Shown: positions 45,173 through 57,034 of the stretch, in pieces
How positions within the stretch are numbered: position 1 is the first letter of the stretch
Layout: each line of letters starts with the position of its first letter
DNA from: Echiichthys vipera
Lineage: Eukaryota; Chordata; Actinopteri; Perciformes; Trachinidae
Direction: 5' to 3'
NCBI GenBank assembly: GCA_963691815.1
Contig: OY829654.1
Span: 1,251,463-1,315,462, forward strand
Length of the DNA: 64,000 nucleotides
Translations under genes and position numbers: made by a program
The notes under the pieces: model-generated
Database searches by the model: none
Told to the model about the DNA's origin: nothing
What the model saw: only the letters and a program-made list of their open reading frames with translations

Positions 45173-48100
45173 ATGTCTGTGGTGAACCTGGAGGAGTGTC
45201 GAGAGAGGATCCGTAAAGAACTGGACAACGCAGTGGACTTCTGGCTCAAGTACTCCCATGACACTGAACATGGGTAGGTCTACTGCGGTTACACTTTTGA
45301 AATGCAACTGTTGTCAGTTCTGTTGTTTTTTTAAGTATGCTACCAACATGCACGCAGAGCAGGTGTGTAAGGCTGTGGTGTGCATGAAGGCTGTGTCCAC
45401 GTGATGAACCTGAACCTCTGATCTGTGTTCCAGAGGCTTCTTCACTTGCATCGGGAGGGATGGGACGGTTTATGATGAGCTGAAGTACGTCTGGCTGCAG
45501 GGCAGACAGGTACGTCTCTGCAGTGATACTCGTGTATGTATGAAGTGTGTTCATCACCGTGAATATCTCGGCTTCTGTCTTTCACAGGTGTGGATGTACT
45601 GTCGCCTGTACCGAACCATGGATCGCTTCCACAAGCCTGAAATCCTGGAAGCAGCAAAAACTGGTGTGTGTGAGTGTGAAACAGGATTCAGCGCGAGTTA
45701 AACCTGTACAGACCGGCACTGCTGGGGTAATGAGAGAGACCAGGAGGGAGCAGGAAGCACTAACACGCCACAGGCAGCCTTAGGACCCCCCCCCCCCCCC
45801 CCCCAACCAGTCAAACCAACAGAAAGAAAACGGGGGCAAAAAAAACTCTGATTGTATAGAAGTCAATGAGAAAATTAGCCTTTTCTCTCACTTTTGGGTG
45901 TTTTTATCCCTACACACACAACAAAGCAGCAACAGCGTAGTTAGTGAAGCCAGAGTTTATTAAAGAGTGTTTTAAAGACTTACCTACTGGCCCCTGTACC
46001 AGCTCCTCTCATAGTAAAGTCCATTACAGTGGAAGGAGCCCATTGGTGCTTTGTTGTGTGTGTAGGGACTCTTCTCATGCTGCTGCAGAGGTTTGCTGTT
46101 ATTTTCAGCAGCATTAGTGGTTAAAAAAGACCTTTGAATGCCTTCACCGTGCTGCCCCCAGCTAACCACTGTTAGCCACGTCCGGCTGTTAGCATCTCTC
46201 CTGGATTTCTCCGTTAATAGTTGTTACACGACCATTTGATGAATGTAAGAGCGCACTCCCATTGTTCCTTCGTCCCGTGCCCAAACAGGTTCCACGGCTA
46301 AAGTCTGGTTCCTTTGACCAGTGTGAGTGCAACCGTACCACGTCTAGGAGCGGCACGCTTGCCGTCCACGGCCCGTTTGGGAGAGGTGGGCTTTAGTAAA
46401 GCACGTTTGCACGTGTACGAGCACGAGCGTGCGCACGTGTACGAGCACGAGGCCTACGGCGGTTCTGAGGTCATTTCCTGTGCGCCTGTTGGGACGTAGA
46501 AAAAAGAAGGAGGGACCATGCGCGGACATTTCAAACAATGGCGGTGAAAGGTTCGCGTTGGTGTGATGCGGAGGTGGAGTGTTTACTGCAGATTTGGTCG
46601 ATGAAAAGATTCAAAAACAGTCGACAAGACGCACAAAAACTCCGAGGTCTACGGAAAGATCTGGAAACAAAGCCACGCATCGCCATGACGTCATCAATGC
46701 GTGTGACGTGTTATGGCGTGATGACGTATAGGCAGCAAGAAGCAAGGACCCTAGAGCACGGGGCACGGGACGGAGGCACAGTGGGAGGGCGCCCTCAGTG
46801 CAGACTAAGACCCCTGAGACTTCCACTTCAGTGTGTCTCATCCTAATCTAACCCTCTGTTGTTCTGTGTGCGTGTAGGAGGAGCATTCCTCAGAAGGTTT
46901 GCCCGTGTCTCCGGCGGCGGTAGCGGCCAGTGGAAGTGCGCCTTCTGCCTGACAAGAGACGGGAAAACGGTCAAAATCCAGAGGACGATCTTCAGCGAGT
47001 GTTTCTACATCATGGCCCTGGATGAGCTGAGCAGAGTCACCGGGGACAAGGACATGCAGGTACAAACATGAATCAACTCATCAAACACAGGATAGAAACG
47101 TGCTTTTAGGTGCAGTTGGCTGTGACTCAGAGTGTAGAGTGGGTTGTTCTGTCTCAGGGTCCGTACACGAGGACGCGTTTTCCTGTAACCGCACATTTTT
47201 AGTGTCGGTTTCGCCGACCATCCACAGCAGCCGGCGTTACCTGAGCCTGAAAACAGGATCTTCAGAAACCTAAACGTGTGTTAAAGTGTCCTCTAGGAGC
47301 ATAAGCGTGTGCTAAAGTGTCCTCTAGGAGGATAAGCGTGTGTTAAAGTGTCCTCTAGGAGCCAAAACGTGTGCTAAAGTGTCCTCTAGGAGCATAAACG
47401 TGTGTTAAAGTGTCCTCTAGGAGCATAAACGTGTGCTAAAGTGTCCTCTAGGAGCATAAACGTGTGTTAAAGTGTCCTCTAGGAGCATAAACGTGTGTTA
47501 AAGTGTCCTCTAGGAGCCAAAACGTGTGCTAAAGTGTCCTCTAGGAGCCAAAACGTGTGTTAAAGTGTCCTCTAAGAGCATAAACGTGTGTTAAAGTGTC
47601 CTCTAGGAGCATAAACGTGTGCTAAAGTGTCCTCTAGGAACATGAACATGTGTTAAAGTGTCCTCTAGGAGCATAAACGTGTGCTAAAGTGTCCTCTAGG
47701 AGCATAAACGTGTGCTAAAGCGTCCTCTGGGAGCATAAACGTGTGCTAAAGTGTCCTCTAGGAACATGAACGTGTGTTAAAGTGTCCTCTAAGAGCATAA
47801 ACGTGTGTTAAAGTGTCCTCTAGGAGCATAAACGTGTGTTAAAGCGTCCTCTGGGAGCATAAACGTGTGCTAAAGTGTCCTCTAGGAACATGAACGTGTG
47901 TTAAAGTGTCCTCTAAGAGCATAAACGTGTGCTAAAGTGTCCTCTAGGAACATGAACATGTGTTAAAGTGTCCTCTGGGAGCATAAACGTGTGCTAAAGT
48001 GTCCTCTAGGCGCATAAACGTGTGCTAAAGCGTCCTCTGGGAGCATAAACGTGTGCTAAAGTGTCCTCTAGGAACATGAACATGTGTTAAAGTGTCCTCT

Positions 48101-51100
48101 AGGAGCCACAACGTGTGCTAAACTGTCCTCTAGGAGCATAAACGTGTGTTAAAGTGTCCTCTAGGAGCATAAACGTGTGTTAAAGTGTCCTCTAGGAGCA
48201 TAAACGTATGTTAAAGTGTCCTCTAGGAGCATAAACGTGTGCTAAAGTGTCCTCTAGGAGCTAAACGTGTGTTAAAGTGTCCTCTGGGAGCATAAACGTA
48301 TGTTAAAGTGTCCTCTAGGAGCATAAACGTGTGTTAAAGTGTCCTCTGGGAGCATAAACGTGTGCTAAAGTGTCCTCTAGGAGCATAAACGTGTGCTAAA
48401 GTGTCCTCTAGGAGCATAAACGTGTGTTAAAGTGTCCTCTAGGAGCATAAACGTGTGCTAAAATCTCCTCTAGGAGCCAAAACGTGTGTTAAACTGTCCT
48501 CCACCCTTTAACCACCACCCCTCCCATCCCTCTGTTGTGCTGCAGCTGGAGGCTGAGCAGATGATGGACCAGGTGGTTAAGTGGGTTCAGGTGGACTCAT
48601 CGGGCCTGGGCCGGCCACAGCTGCCCGGAGACGCTCCCACCAACAGCATGGCGGTCCCCATGATGCTGTTGTGTCTGGTGCAGCAGCTGAGTGAAGGGCG
48701 CGCTCAGGACGTTGGTCACAAGTACAGAGAGCTGTCCGGGTGGTGTGTCCGGCAGATTCTGCAGCATATCCAGGTACGAACACACGACAGCACAGGCTCC
48801 GAGCTTTAAGTGATGAGATTCAGGGCGCCCTCCCACTGTTCCTCCGTCCCGTGCCCCGTGCTTTAGGGTCCTTGTCCCCCCCTCCAGGCCCGTTTGTACT
48901 CACACTACCTGGGCCTCGGAGAATGCTTCTTGCTGCCTATACGTCATCACGCCGTAACACGTCACACGCATTGATGACGTCATGGCGATGCGTGGCTTTG
49001 TTTCCAGATCTTTCCGTAGACCTCGGAGTTTTTGTGCGTCTTGTCGACTGTTTTTGAATCTTTTCATCGACCAAATCTGCAGTAAACACTCCACCTCCGC
49101 ATCACACCAACGTGAACCTTTCACCGCCATTGTTTGAAATGTCCGCGCATGGTCCCTCCTTCTTTTTTCTACGTCCCAACAGGCGCACAGGAAATGACCT
49201 CAGAACCGCCGTAGGCCTCGTGCTCGTACACGTGCACACGCTCGTGCTCGTACACGTGCAAACGTGCTTTACTAAAGCCCACCTCTCCCAAACGGGCCGT
49301 GGACGGCAAGCGTGCCGCTCCTAGACGCGGTACGGTTGCACTCACACTGGTCAAAGGAACCAGACTTTAGCCGTGAAACGTGCTGGGGCACGGCACGGAG
49401 GCACAGTGGGAGGGCGCCCTTAAAAATGTGTCTAATTTGTTGCTTTTAAGTTGCTGATTTCTTGTTTCCTCTCTTGTAACGTGGCGCAGAGAGACGGAAC
49501 AGCTGTTTTAGAGAACGTGTCGGTGGAGGGAGCAGAGCTGCCGGGGTGCCAGGGCCGACTGCAGAACCCAGGTAAACACTCCTCCGCCTGCCCACTGAGT
49601 GTGTGTTTCCTGTTCTTTGTTGCCTACCTCAACATTTCCCATTGTCCTCGGTCTCCTCCGCACGCTGACCCGTGGTGAGGCAGGCCACGCTCTGGAAGCG
49701 GGCTGGTTCCTGCTCCAGCACGGTGCAGAGCAGGAGGACCAGGAGCTCCAGAGGACGGCCATACACAAGTTCATGGAGGTCCCTTTTCAGCGCGGCTGGG
49801 ATAAAGAGCACGGAGGCCTCTTCTACTTCCTGGATGTGGACGGCCACTGCCCCACGCAGGTGAACGATCATCTGTGCACATGGGGGGGGGGGGGATGTCA
49901 GACTGATCCAGTGAAGGGCCTCTGTGGCTGCAGGTTTTTATTCCAACCAAGCAAGAACACACCTGACTCGACGCAGGGTGCACTCCCACTGTCCGTCCGT
50001 ACCGTGCCCCGGGCTTTAGGGTAAAATGATGTCAGAACCGCCGTAGGCCTCGTGCTCGTACACGTGCGCACGCTCGTGCTCGTACATGTGCTTTACTAAA
50101 GCCCACCTCTCCCAAACGGGCCGTGGACGGCAAGCGTGCCGCTCCTAGACGTGGTACGGTTGCACTCACACTGGTCAAAGGAACCAGACTTTAGCCGTGA
50201 GAAGTGCTGGGGCATGGTACGGAGGAACAGTGGGAGTGAGCCCTGAGGCTCTGAGTCCTTAAAGAGGAGGAGGAGGAAGAGGAGCAGACTCTCCCTCGTC
50301 TTCCTCCTCTCTCCAAACACACTGATCCCCACAGAACGTCTCCTCTGATGTGGCATCGAACACGAGCCCGTCGCCTAATTGTTCATACAAAAAAAATTGT
50401 CTCGATGACAGAATGTGCCGACAAAGACCCTGAGCTGACTTTACACCAGAATAACACTTAAAGTTCCCTCAGTGTGAACGTGGCATCGGTTTATGAGGAG
50501 CAGGAAATGAGGCCGTCTGGCTCTTGTGTCTCTGCAGTTGGAGTGGAGCATGAAGCTGTGGTGGCCTCACTGCGAGGCTCTCGTCGCCTTCCTCATGGCC
50601 TACAGTCGCACCAGGAGGCCGGAGCTGCTGCAGACGTTCTCTCAGGTTTACGAATACACCTTTAACCACGTGAGTTTACACTGCAGGGCCAACAAGGATG
50701 TCCCATATTAGGATGTAGAGACGTGTTTATTTAGCTTTGTTTGTCCTCAGCTTCTTATGAAGACCTGCTTTTCACGTTTCACGACTTCCGCACTATAAGT
50801 TGCACCTAAAAACCTTCAAATGTCTCCAAAGCCGACAGTGCGCCTTATAATGCGTTGCTCCTTATATATGGACCAATATTGAGCCACAACAGGTCTCCAA
50901 CTACGGTGAGCAGCCGCCGACTCTATTTTCCCCCGTAGAAGAAGTAACGCGCGGTGCATGTTGAGATATACGACTGTGTGAAGCGTGCCGTTTCATTTCC
51001 ATGTGTGTGTTTGTGTAAAGAGCCCAAAATGGCTCCTGTTAAGAGACACGCTTACGACGCAGAGTTTACACTCAAGGCCATTAGTCACGCAGCAGAACAC

Positions 51101-52826
51101 GGGAATAGAGCAGCAGCCAGAGAGTTGAACATGAACCAATCAATGGTGCCGAAGTGGAGGAAGCAACAAGACGACCTGCGCCGAGTAAAGAAGACTGAAC
51201 AGAGTTTAGAGGGAACAGAGCGAGACGGCTGCAGCTGGAGGACAAACTCCAACAGTGGGTTGTTGAACAGAGAGCAGCGAGTAGAAGAGTCCGTACAATC
51301 ACTGTTCCACTGAAGGCAACAGCGCTAGCACGCCAACGTAGCATCAATGGGTTTAGAGGCGGTCCTTAACGTGACCCCAGCCTCCACTGTAGCGTCTGTT
51401 CTATGCTCCTTATAGTGAGGAAAATACGGTTTAGTCATTAATAAGCTTTAATCTAAACACTGAAGCAAGAAAATGGTCAAACGTCCTTTAACCATCCACA
51501 GTTTTGAACACCAGCTCATAAACACGTCACTTTGTTCCCACGTGAGCGATGATTGGCTAAATAAACGTAATGTAGATGACCTAGGGCGGGGTTTGGGTAC
51601 TCGTGTCTGTTTAAGGTTTTGACTGAAAGAACTCGTTCTGCACTCAAACAGTTTCTGCATTCGATCATTTTTGTACCCAGATCAGGAAAGAACAAACACA
51701 TCGTCCTGACACATCGCCCGACACTGCCCCCCCACGATTTCAGGTGGTACTGCAACGTTTGCTCCGTATCTGTACGCATCCGTGAGCTTTCAGGATACGG
51801 ACAGAAATACGAAGGAAATGGACGCAGAGGGCAGTCAGAAGGCTGTGTCTGCGTCCGTATGCGTCTCTAACGTGGAGCAGAAAATGAGCTTTTACTTGAC
51901 CTTTAAAATCTAGACCCCGAAAAAAGACGATCCTCCGATTAGACACACATCGTCTAATAATGGGACGATACGGTGCTTTTTTCATGGTTTTGTTCACAGC
52001 AAGCAAGCGTTTCTTATCATCACGTGACGTGATTGGCCCACACGCACTCTGTGGAGAGGTGTTTTCAGCCAGGTCCTCATTACATGACATTAGAGGACCA
52101 CATCTCTACGCCGATGACTCTTAAGAACAAACACAGTGTATTTCTATGCTTCAGTGCATCGTAGGCCTAATCTACTGCATGTGTGTGATTCTGAACAGTT
52201 TCCTGACGCCAAGGACGGCGAGTGGTTTGGATATTTGACACAAGAAGGGAAAGTGGCACTGGACTTTAAAGGAGGCCCCTTCAAAGGTAAGACCATCGTC
52301 GTGATGGAGACTGACTTTAGCAGAACACCAGAGACCAAAGATTCACAACGAGACGAGCTGGAGTTCGGCAGCGTTCTGAAACCTGTCAGTTCACACCAGT
52401 GAGACGAGGCCAGGCGGTGTGAGTCTGACCTAACACCCTTTCAAAATAAGAGTTCCGGATCCAAACGCTGCATTGAAACAAAGGCTGAACATGTAAACAA
52501 TCAGGATCACCTCTGTGGTCAGTTAAGGCGCCCTCCCACTGTGCCTCCGTACCGTGCCCAAGCACGTTCCACGGCTAAAGTCTGGTTCCTTTGACCAGTG
52601 TGAGTGCAACCGTGCCACGTCTAGGATCTAAAGCGGATCTAAAGCGGTTCAGTCCCGTCGTGAATCTTTGGTCTGAACTGGGCTGAAAACACGCTGTGGG
52701 GCTGTTTCCTGTCTTTGTAACGAGCTGGTTGTGTTCCTCTCCTCTTGTGCAGGGTTCTTCCACGTGCCGCGCTGCCTCTACATGTGTGAGCGTCTCCTGG
52801 ACGATCTGCTGGCCAACCAGGACTGA
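45173..52826 (+). CDS. renbp: N-acylglucosamine 2-epimerase (renin-binding protein), 10 coding exons
   Basis: Coding exons: 45173-45273, 45434-45509, 45588-45663, 46878-47059, 48546-48773, 49490-49571, 49684-49859, 50538-50669, 52199-52286, 52753-52826. All joins are GT-AG and in frame, giving 404 aa (human about 417). Family knowledge: a cytosolic (alpha/alpha)6-barrel enzyme that interconverts GlcNAc and ManNAc, linking amino-sugar and sialic acid metabolism; it also binds renin in mammals. Seen: YVWLQGRQVWMYCRLYR, the RTIFSECFY block, DSSGLGRPQL, NPGHALEAGW with His250, LEWSMKLWWPH, GEWFGYL and the GFFHVPRC end with His384. Those two histidines match the catalytic acid/base pair of the family. 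Exon 4 encodes a Gly/Ser insert (VSGGGSG) where mammals have a short loop. Introns 3, 5, 7 and 9 hold MITE copies or pieces, intron 4 a 31-bp array, and intron 8 a pogo-like element. No break in the frame was seen, so the gene is probably functional. Confidence 0.97.
45905..46215 (-). mobile_element. Palindromic dispersed repeat family in renbp intron 3
   Basis: Inverted copy with both the AGTGAAGCCAGAG segment and the TCCATTACAGTGGAAGG centre. It ends close to TCTCCTGGATTTC. It lies directly before MITE copy K. Confidence 0.65.
46249..46794 (+). mobile_element. Harbinger-like MITE in renbp intron 3 (copy K)
   Basis: About 546 bp, nearly complete. The Myb-type start lies at 46538 on +, and a deletion of about 55 bp occurs near the right end. 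It sits beside a copy of the palindromic family (45905-46215). Confidence 0.75.
47270..48497 (+). repeat. 31-bp minisatellite, array 3 in renbp intron 4, about 40 copies
   Basis: Same unit and + orientation. It fills most of intron 4 up to about 50 bp before the exon 5 acceptor. Confidence 0.95.
48823..49419 (-). mobile_element. Harbinger-like MITE in renbp intron 5, full length (copy L)
   Basis: 597 bp with GGGCGCCCTCCCACTGT at one end and its inverted copy at the other, flanked by TCA and TTA. It is very similar to copies C and H, which suggests recent activity. Confidence 0.8.
49976..50243 (-). mobile_element. Internally deleted Harbinger-like MITE in renbp intron 7 (copy M)
   Basis: Both ends are present (GGGTGC...GAGCCC). 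The Myb and CRE portions are missing and the E-box repeat is partly kept. Confidence 0.65.
50785..51432 (+). mobile_element. Non-autonomous pogo/Tigger-like element in renbp intron 8
   Basis: About 650 bp with related inverted ends (CCGCACTATAAG / CTTATAGTGAGG). From 51029 the + strand encodes MAPVKRHAYDAEFTLKAISH, then HGNRAAARELNMNQSMVPKW, a pogo-type helix-turn-helix. After about 51220 the continuing CENP-B-like part (LEDKLQQWVVEQRAASRR) is in another frame, so the gene is broken. The DDE catalytic region is absent. Family assignment is by these motifs. Confidence 0.65.
52427..52520 (+). mobile_element. Fragment of the TAACACCC-end MITE in renbp intron 9
   Basis: CCTAACACCCTTTCAAAATA and about 90 bp of adjoining sequence, directly followed by MITE copy N. 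Confidence 0.55.
52527..52625 (+). mobile_element. Harbinger-like MITE end fragment in renbp intron 9 (copy N)
   Basis: Only the first 100 bp of the family (GGCGCCCTCCCACTGTGCC...) remains, preceded by TTAA. Confidence 0.6.
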
Positions 52827-53063
52827 GCATTCTGACACCAGTGCTGTAATAATGTGATTGAATCTGTCTGTCCTCTAAATCAAACCACGATAATCAGGTT
52901 ATAAAGCAAATTGCACTCATTTTCAAACATGCACAGCTCTAAAGCTGCTCCTTTAACCTCATCACAGTAACGCCGTGGACGTGGCTGATTAGATTTCCTA
53001 CCTTTGAGTTCCTGTTGTTAACTTTCTGCCCATAATGAATGTTCGGAGCTGCTCAGGGACTAA

Positions 53064-53811
53064 GGGCGCCCTCCCACTGTGCCTCCGTCCCGTGCCCCGT
53101 GCTTTAGGGTCCTTGTCCCCCCCTCCAGGCCCGTTTGTACTCACACTACCTGGGCCTCGGAGAATGCTTCTTGCTGCCTATACGTCATCACGCCGTAACA
53201 CGTCACACGCATTGATGACGTCATGGCGATGCGTGGCAATGGCTTTAAGGGAGTCTAAGGGAAGTGTGGATTAGGGGGTGTGGGGAGCTGGGAGCCACAT
53301 GCCTTTGGATCGTGAATAAGAGTTAGCGAGGAATGTGCTGAAACAGGAACAAGGCTGCTGGTGTCACCTTCCCACGGAGGTTAAGAGGAAGGGTGAGGGG
53401 TGGGGTTGTTTAGTGGGTATACACATTTATCCACGTGCGACACAGTAGTGACATATTAAACTGTCACATTAACAGGTTACACCGACGCCACCTATTAACA
53501 GCCCTGTTCCAAACGAATAAGTGTCCTCAGCTAAGATGTGCAACACGTCAAACCCGTCCCTCCTTCTTTTTTCTACGTCCCAACAGGCGCACAGGAAATG
53601 ACCTCAGAACCGCCGTAGGCCTCGTGTTCGTACACGTGCGCACGCTCGTGCTCGTACACGTGCAAACGTGCTTTACTAAAGCTCACCTCTCCCAAACGGG
53701 CCGTGGACGGCAAGCGTGCCGCTCCTAGACGTGGTACGGTTGCACTCACACTGGTCAAAGGAACCAGACACGTGCTGGGGCACGGCACGGAGGCACAGTG
53801 GGAGTGCGCCC
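53064..53811 (-). mobile_element. Harbinger-like MITE with foreign middle segment, 3' of renbp (copy O)
   Basis: Both ends match the family (TAA and TGA flanks), but 53240-53556 is unrelated sequence replacing about 280 bp of the normal middle, including the coding start. The outer parts are normal. Confidence 0.7.
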
Positions 53812-54726
53812 TGAAAGTCCAAATTATGGGCGATCTAGGATACCTAACATGACTGTCCTGCGTCAGAGCTAATACTCAGACATTCACACTGATTTCCAAC
53901 TTCACCTGGCTGCGTGTCGGACGGTGAACGTATGAACGTCACACACACACACAGCTCAGTGTATTCAACCAGGAAGTGTCTCTCTGTGACGTGACGCTCC
54001 TGTTAATGACGAAGAATCACGTGCAGTACTGGAAGTGAACAAGTCCCGCTGCTGTTGGAACAGCAGAGAGTTGCACAGGTTCTTCCTCGACATCGTTGTC
54101 AAAAGTAAAGCTGCATAAAAGAACAGGTAAAGGTAGAAAAGGTTCAACTCTAATGACGGCTCCCATTCAAACGCGTGCACACTGGAGGGAGACGCCACGG
54201 CAGTGAGGACGAAACACACGTCTATAGACTCAGCGTCCCTCTTCATACATGTCCACAAAACCAAATGTTTGATGTAAACTTGTGCCTTAACCATGCACAC
54301 TGAGCTGTTGATCCAGCTTTAAGGACTTGAAGGAGCATGTGTCTTTACATTTGACTCATTCCAGTTTTTACTGCTAATGAACACATTATTATTATTATAT
54401 ATCTATATTCTAACATGCTGGTGGGGCTTTCATTTCTGGGACACCATGTCTGATTTAAGGCACAGAGCAGTTTTAAATCCATATATTTTTTCATTCAATA
54501 CAACGTTCACATTTCCTCCTGGACACTTTCCAGTCTGGAGAAACGGCTTCTTGCTGTAACTCTGCACCGGTTCCTCATAGAGACAAAGATTTAAGCCACA
54601 GTAGCTGAGTGCTGGGAACATGCTTCTGTTTTGTATCTGGAAATATTGCAATATTAAAAGTGTGTGTGATGTGTAATTCATTTGTAATTAGGGCATTAAA
54701 GGGATACTTTACCACATCTATCTGTC

Positions 54727-54915
54727 TGTTCAGTGTGACCTAACACCCTTTCAAAATAAGAGTTCCGGGTCCAAACGCTCCGTTGGAACAACGTCCGAAC
54801 ATGTGAACAATCAGTCAGTTTGACTCTTCAGAGGAAAAAAGAAAATTATGATGTTTTTAAAAACTCTGATCTGTTTAAACAACAGGAAACACGACACTGA
54901 GGAGAAAATGCGTGC
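54727..54915 (+). mobile_element. Truncated copy of the TAACACCC-end MITE
   Basis: The left end matches 30908-31168, and the interior (GTTTAAACAACAGGAAACAC) matches the reverse complement of that element. The right end is missing. Confidence 0.55.
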
Positions 54916-55297
54916 TGGTTCTGACACAGACGTGCTCTGATGCCTCGCACACGTGGGAAACTATAACCTCACTTTTTTAGATCAACAGCTTCCTTTAAAA
55001 GTATCCAGAGAACAGAACACAAGGGAAATACAGAGAACAGGTGCATCAGGGGTGATGTTCGTCACATAAACGAGGTTACACAGATTATAAAAGGCAAAAG
55101 TAAAGTTTCATTTCTGTTTAAAAACATAAAAACAAAGGTTTTCTTAGTAAATTTACTTTTATGAATACGACATTTTGCAAGAAATAAAAGCAGATTTATT
55201 AAAAAGTGACATTTTTCTTCTTTGTTTTGGTAATTATGGAAACAGAAAACAACATTTTCCCAAAGTACAATCAAATCTATAGTTCAATTATACGCTC

Positions 55298-55397
55298 TGT
55301 TATGAAACATGCCCCTAGTGGACACTCAGAGAACTGCAGTGGTTGGCACTTCCTGATTGAATCAAACAGGAAGGAAGCTGTGGGCGGGGCTTAGTCT
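55298..55397 (+). repeat. About 100-bp repeat, copy at 61878-61972
   Basis: TGCCCCTAGTGGACACTCAG and AACAGGAAGGAAG are shared; the second copy ends about 45 bp before the acceptor of lrif1 exon 3. Confidence 0.6.
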
Positions 55398-55844
55398 AAA
55401 CAACAAAGGGCGATGCTTAAAGGTTGAATCTGGAGAATGAGCAGAACAGCTCCATCTAGTGTCTCCAGATCGTTGTTGCAACAACAAAAAAGAAGTCCAG
55501 CAGTGGGGTTGCCAGGTTGGTCAGACCCGGCCCAGTAGCTCCAGGAGACCGGAGTCTGTTTGAGCCTGTTTGAACCCGTCCCCTCCAGAAAACCACAACA
55601 TCAAAACAAGGATTAGAGGAGTTTGACTGACAGTTAGCATAAGCCGTTAGCGTTAGCCGTTCCAGCTAAGTGCAGATGACAGTGATGTTAGCATCAAGGA
55701 GCAGCGTAGCCATGTGGGCGTGCGTTTGAATGGCGTTCCTCTCCTTTCTCTCAGTCCATGGAGTGAATGCTCGGCCTATAGTGACTCTGGTTGTTGCCCG
55801 TCTCCGCTCACTCAGCTGCTGGGACAAAGAAGCAGCTGCAGGAT

Positions 55845-55945
55845 TGGCTAACTCCATTTCACCCAGTGCCAGCCTACAGTAGCTGCACCCAACAACAGAC
55901 AACCCTGGCAACCAGCAACGCCCAATGCAACAATGGAAACAGAAC
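55845..55945 (-). repeat. Inverted partner of the 44439-44530 repeat
   Basis: CTCCATTTCACCCAGTGCC through CAACGCCCAATGCAACAATG. This copy has no minisatellite attached. Confidence 0.6.
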
Positions 55946-56483
55946 GGGACAGAAAGTCATTTATCAAACCTGTCAAAAAAGAATTCAAGACTGAATATTT
56001 TTTTAATGGACAAGCAAAACTTTCATTCTGTTCCCTTATATAAAACGCCCCGTGGGTGTGTTATTATTTTAAATATATCTTTTAATAAAGAAACTACATA
56101 TTCAACCTTTAAAGTGGATTTATCATCATGATAAGATTCAAACAGCGGCACAAACGGACGGTGTTTACAAGGAACAGGGAAGAAGAGGGGGACGACACAC
56201 ACCAGGGTTCTCACAGTTTATCACATTACATACTTTATGTTTACACAGGCGGGTATTGTGTTGTTTGTTGGTTATTGTTTGTTTTGTTGAGCGTATAAAA
56301 AAAATAGGATACACAGGAAGTAAGAAAACCTATAGTATAGGTACTAAGTGGAGACGGGGTAGGAACTAATGAGCTAATGCTAGTTTTCAACATATTTTTC
56401 ACATGTTTCAAATAAAACATTCACTCATTCATTCTTTATTTGTTAGTATTTTAGGGCGTAAAGAATATTTAGCATATTTGAGG

Positions 56484-57034
56484 ATCGAGACCGGAAGCAC
56501 TCGTGTTTGACCGGAAGTATGAAGAGAGGAGAGTTCAACAGCTTCAGGTTTTGTAAACACTATTAAAACGGTTCTGTTTGGCCTCAAAAATGAGCATTAG
56601 ACACCGGAACTAAACACAAAAGAGAAGTATAAGAGTGCTAAAGAGGGTTTATGGTTAAAAAATCCCATTTTTTTCTCTTTAAACCGGAGAAAAACGGACA
56701 TTTAGACGTATTTGCGGCACTGAATGCGACCCTGTAACAGACCGGAAGTTGGATGTAACGGAAGCGATACGGAAACGGAAATGCCGGATTGTAAATGTGG
56801 AGAGGGAAATGATGTCGGCGCGGTTTAAACGGTGGTTTATTGAGTCGGTAACGGGCACGGTGATGTTACAGACGTTAATAACGGTCATGTGACGGTTTTA
56901 GCGCCGTTGTTCCCCGCACACACTAACTGTACTCCAGGAAGTAGTCGGTCCCGGGAGCCAACGGCGCTGCCATGGAAACAGTAAGAGCCGAGTTTGACGC
57001 GCTTCCGTGAGTGATGTTCAGCTGCAGGAGAGAA
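56484..57034 (+). promoter_or_regulatory. lrif1: lrif1 upstream region with ETS-type sites
   Basis: Three ACCGGAAG(C/T) motifs, the ETS/GABPA consensus, are seen at 56490-56498, 56510-56518 and 56741-56749, with further GGAA-rich near matches at 56757-56785. The region is richer in CpG than its AT-rich flank and has no clear TATA box. This is typical of housekeeping-type vertebrate promoters; the start site is not determined. Confidence 0.5.

Larger units (their letters stand above)
53812..56483. other. Spacer between renbp and lrif1
   Basis: AT-rich, with the truncated MITE at 54727 and repeats at 55298 and 55845. A clear AATAAA for renbp was not found close to its stop; ATTAAA occurs near 54653 and 54697. 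No gene seen. Confidence 0.5.

Noticed and set aside
47270..48497. CRISPR-like or telomere-like array
   Set aside because: Plain 31-bp tandem repeat, no spacers and no TTAGGG.
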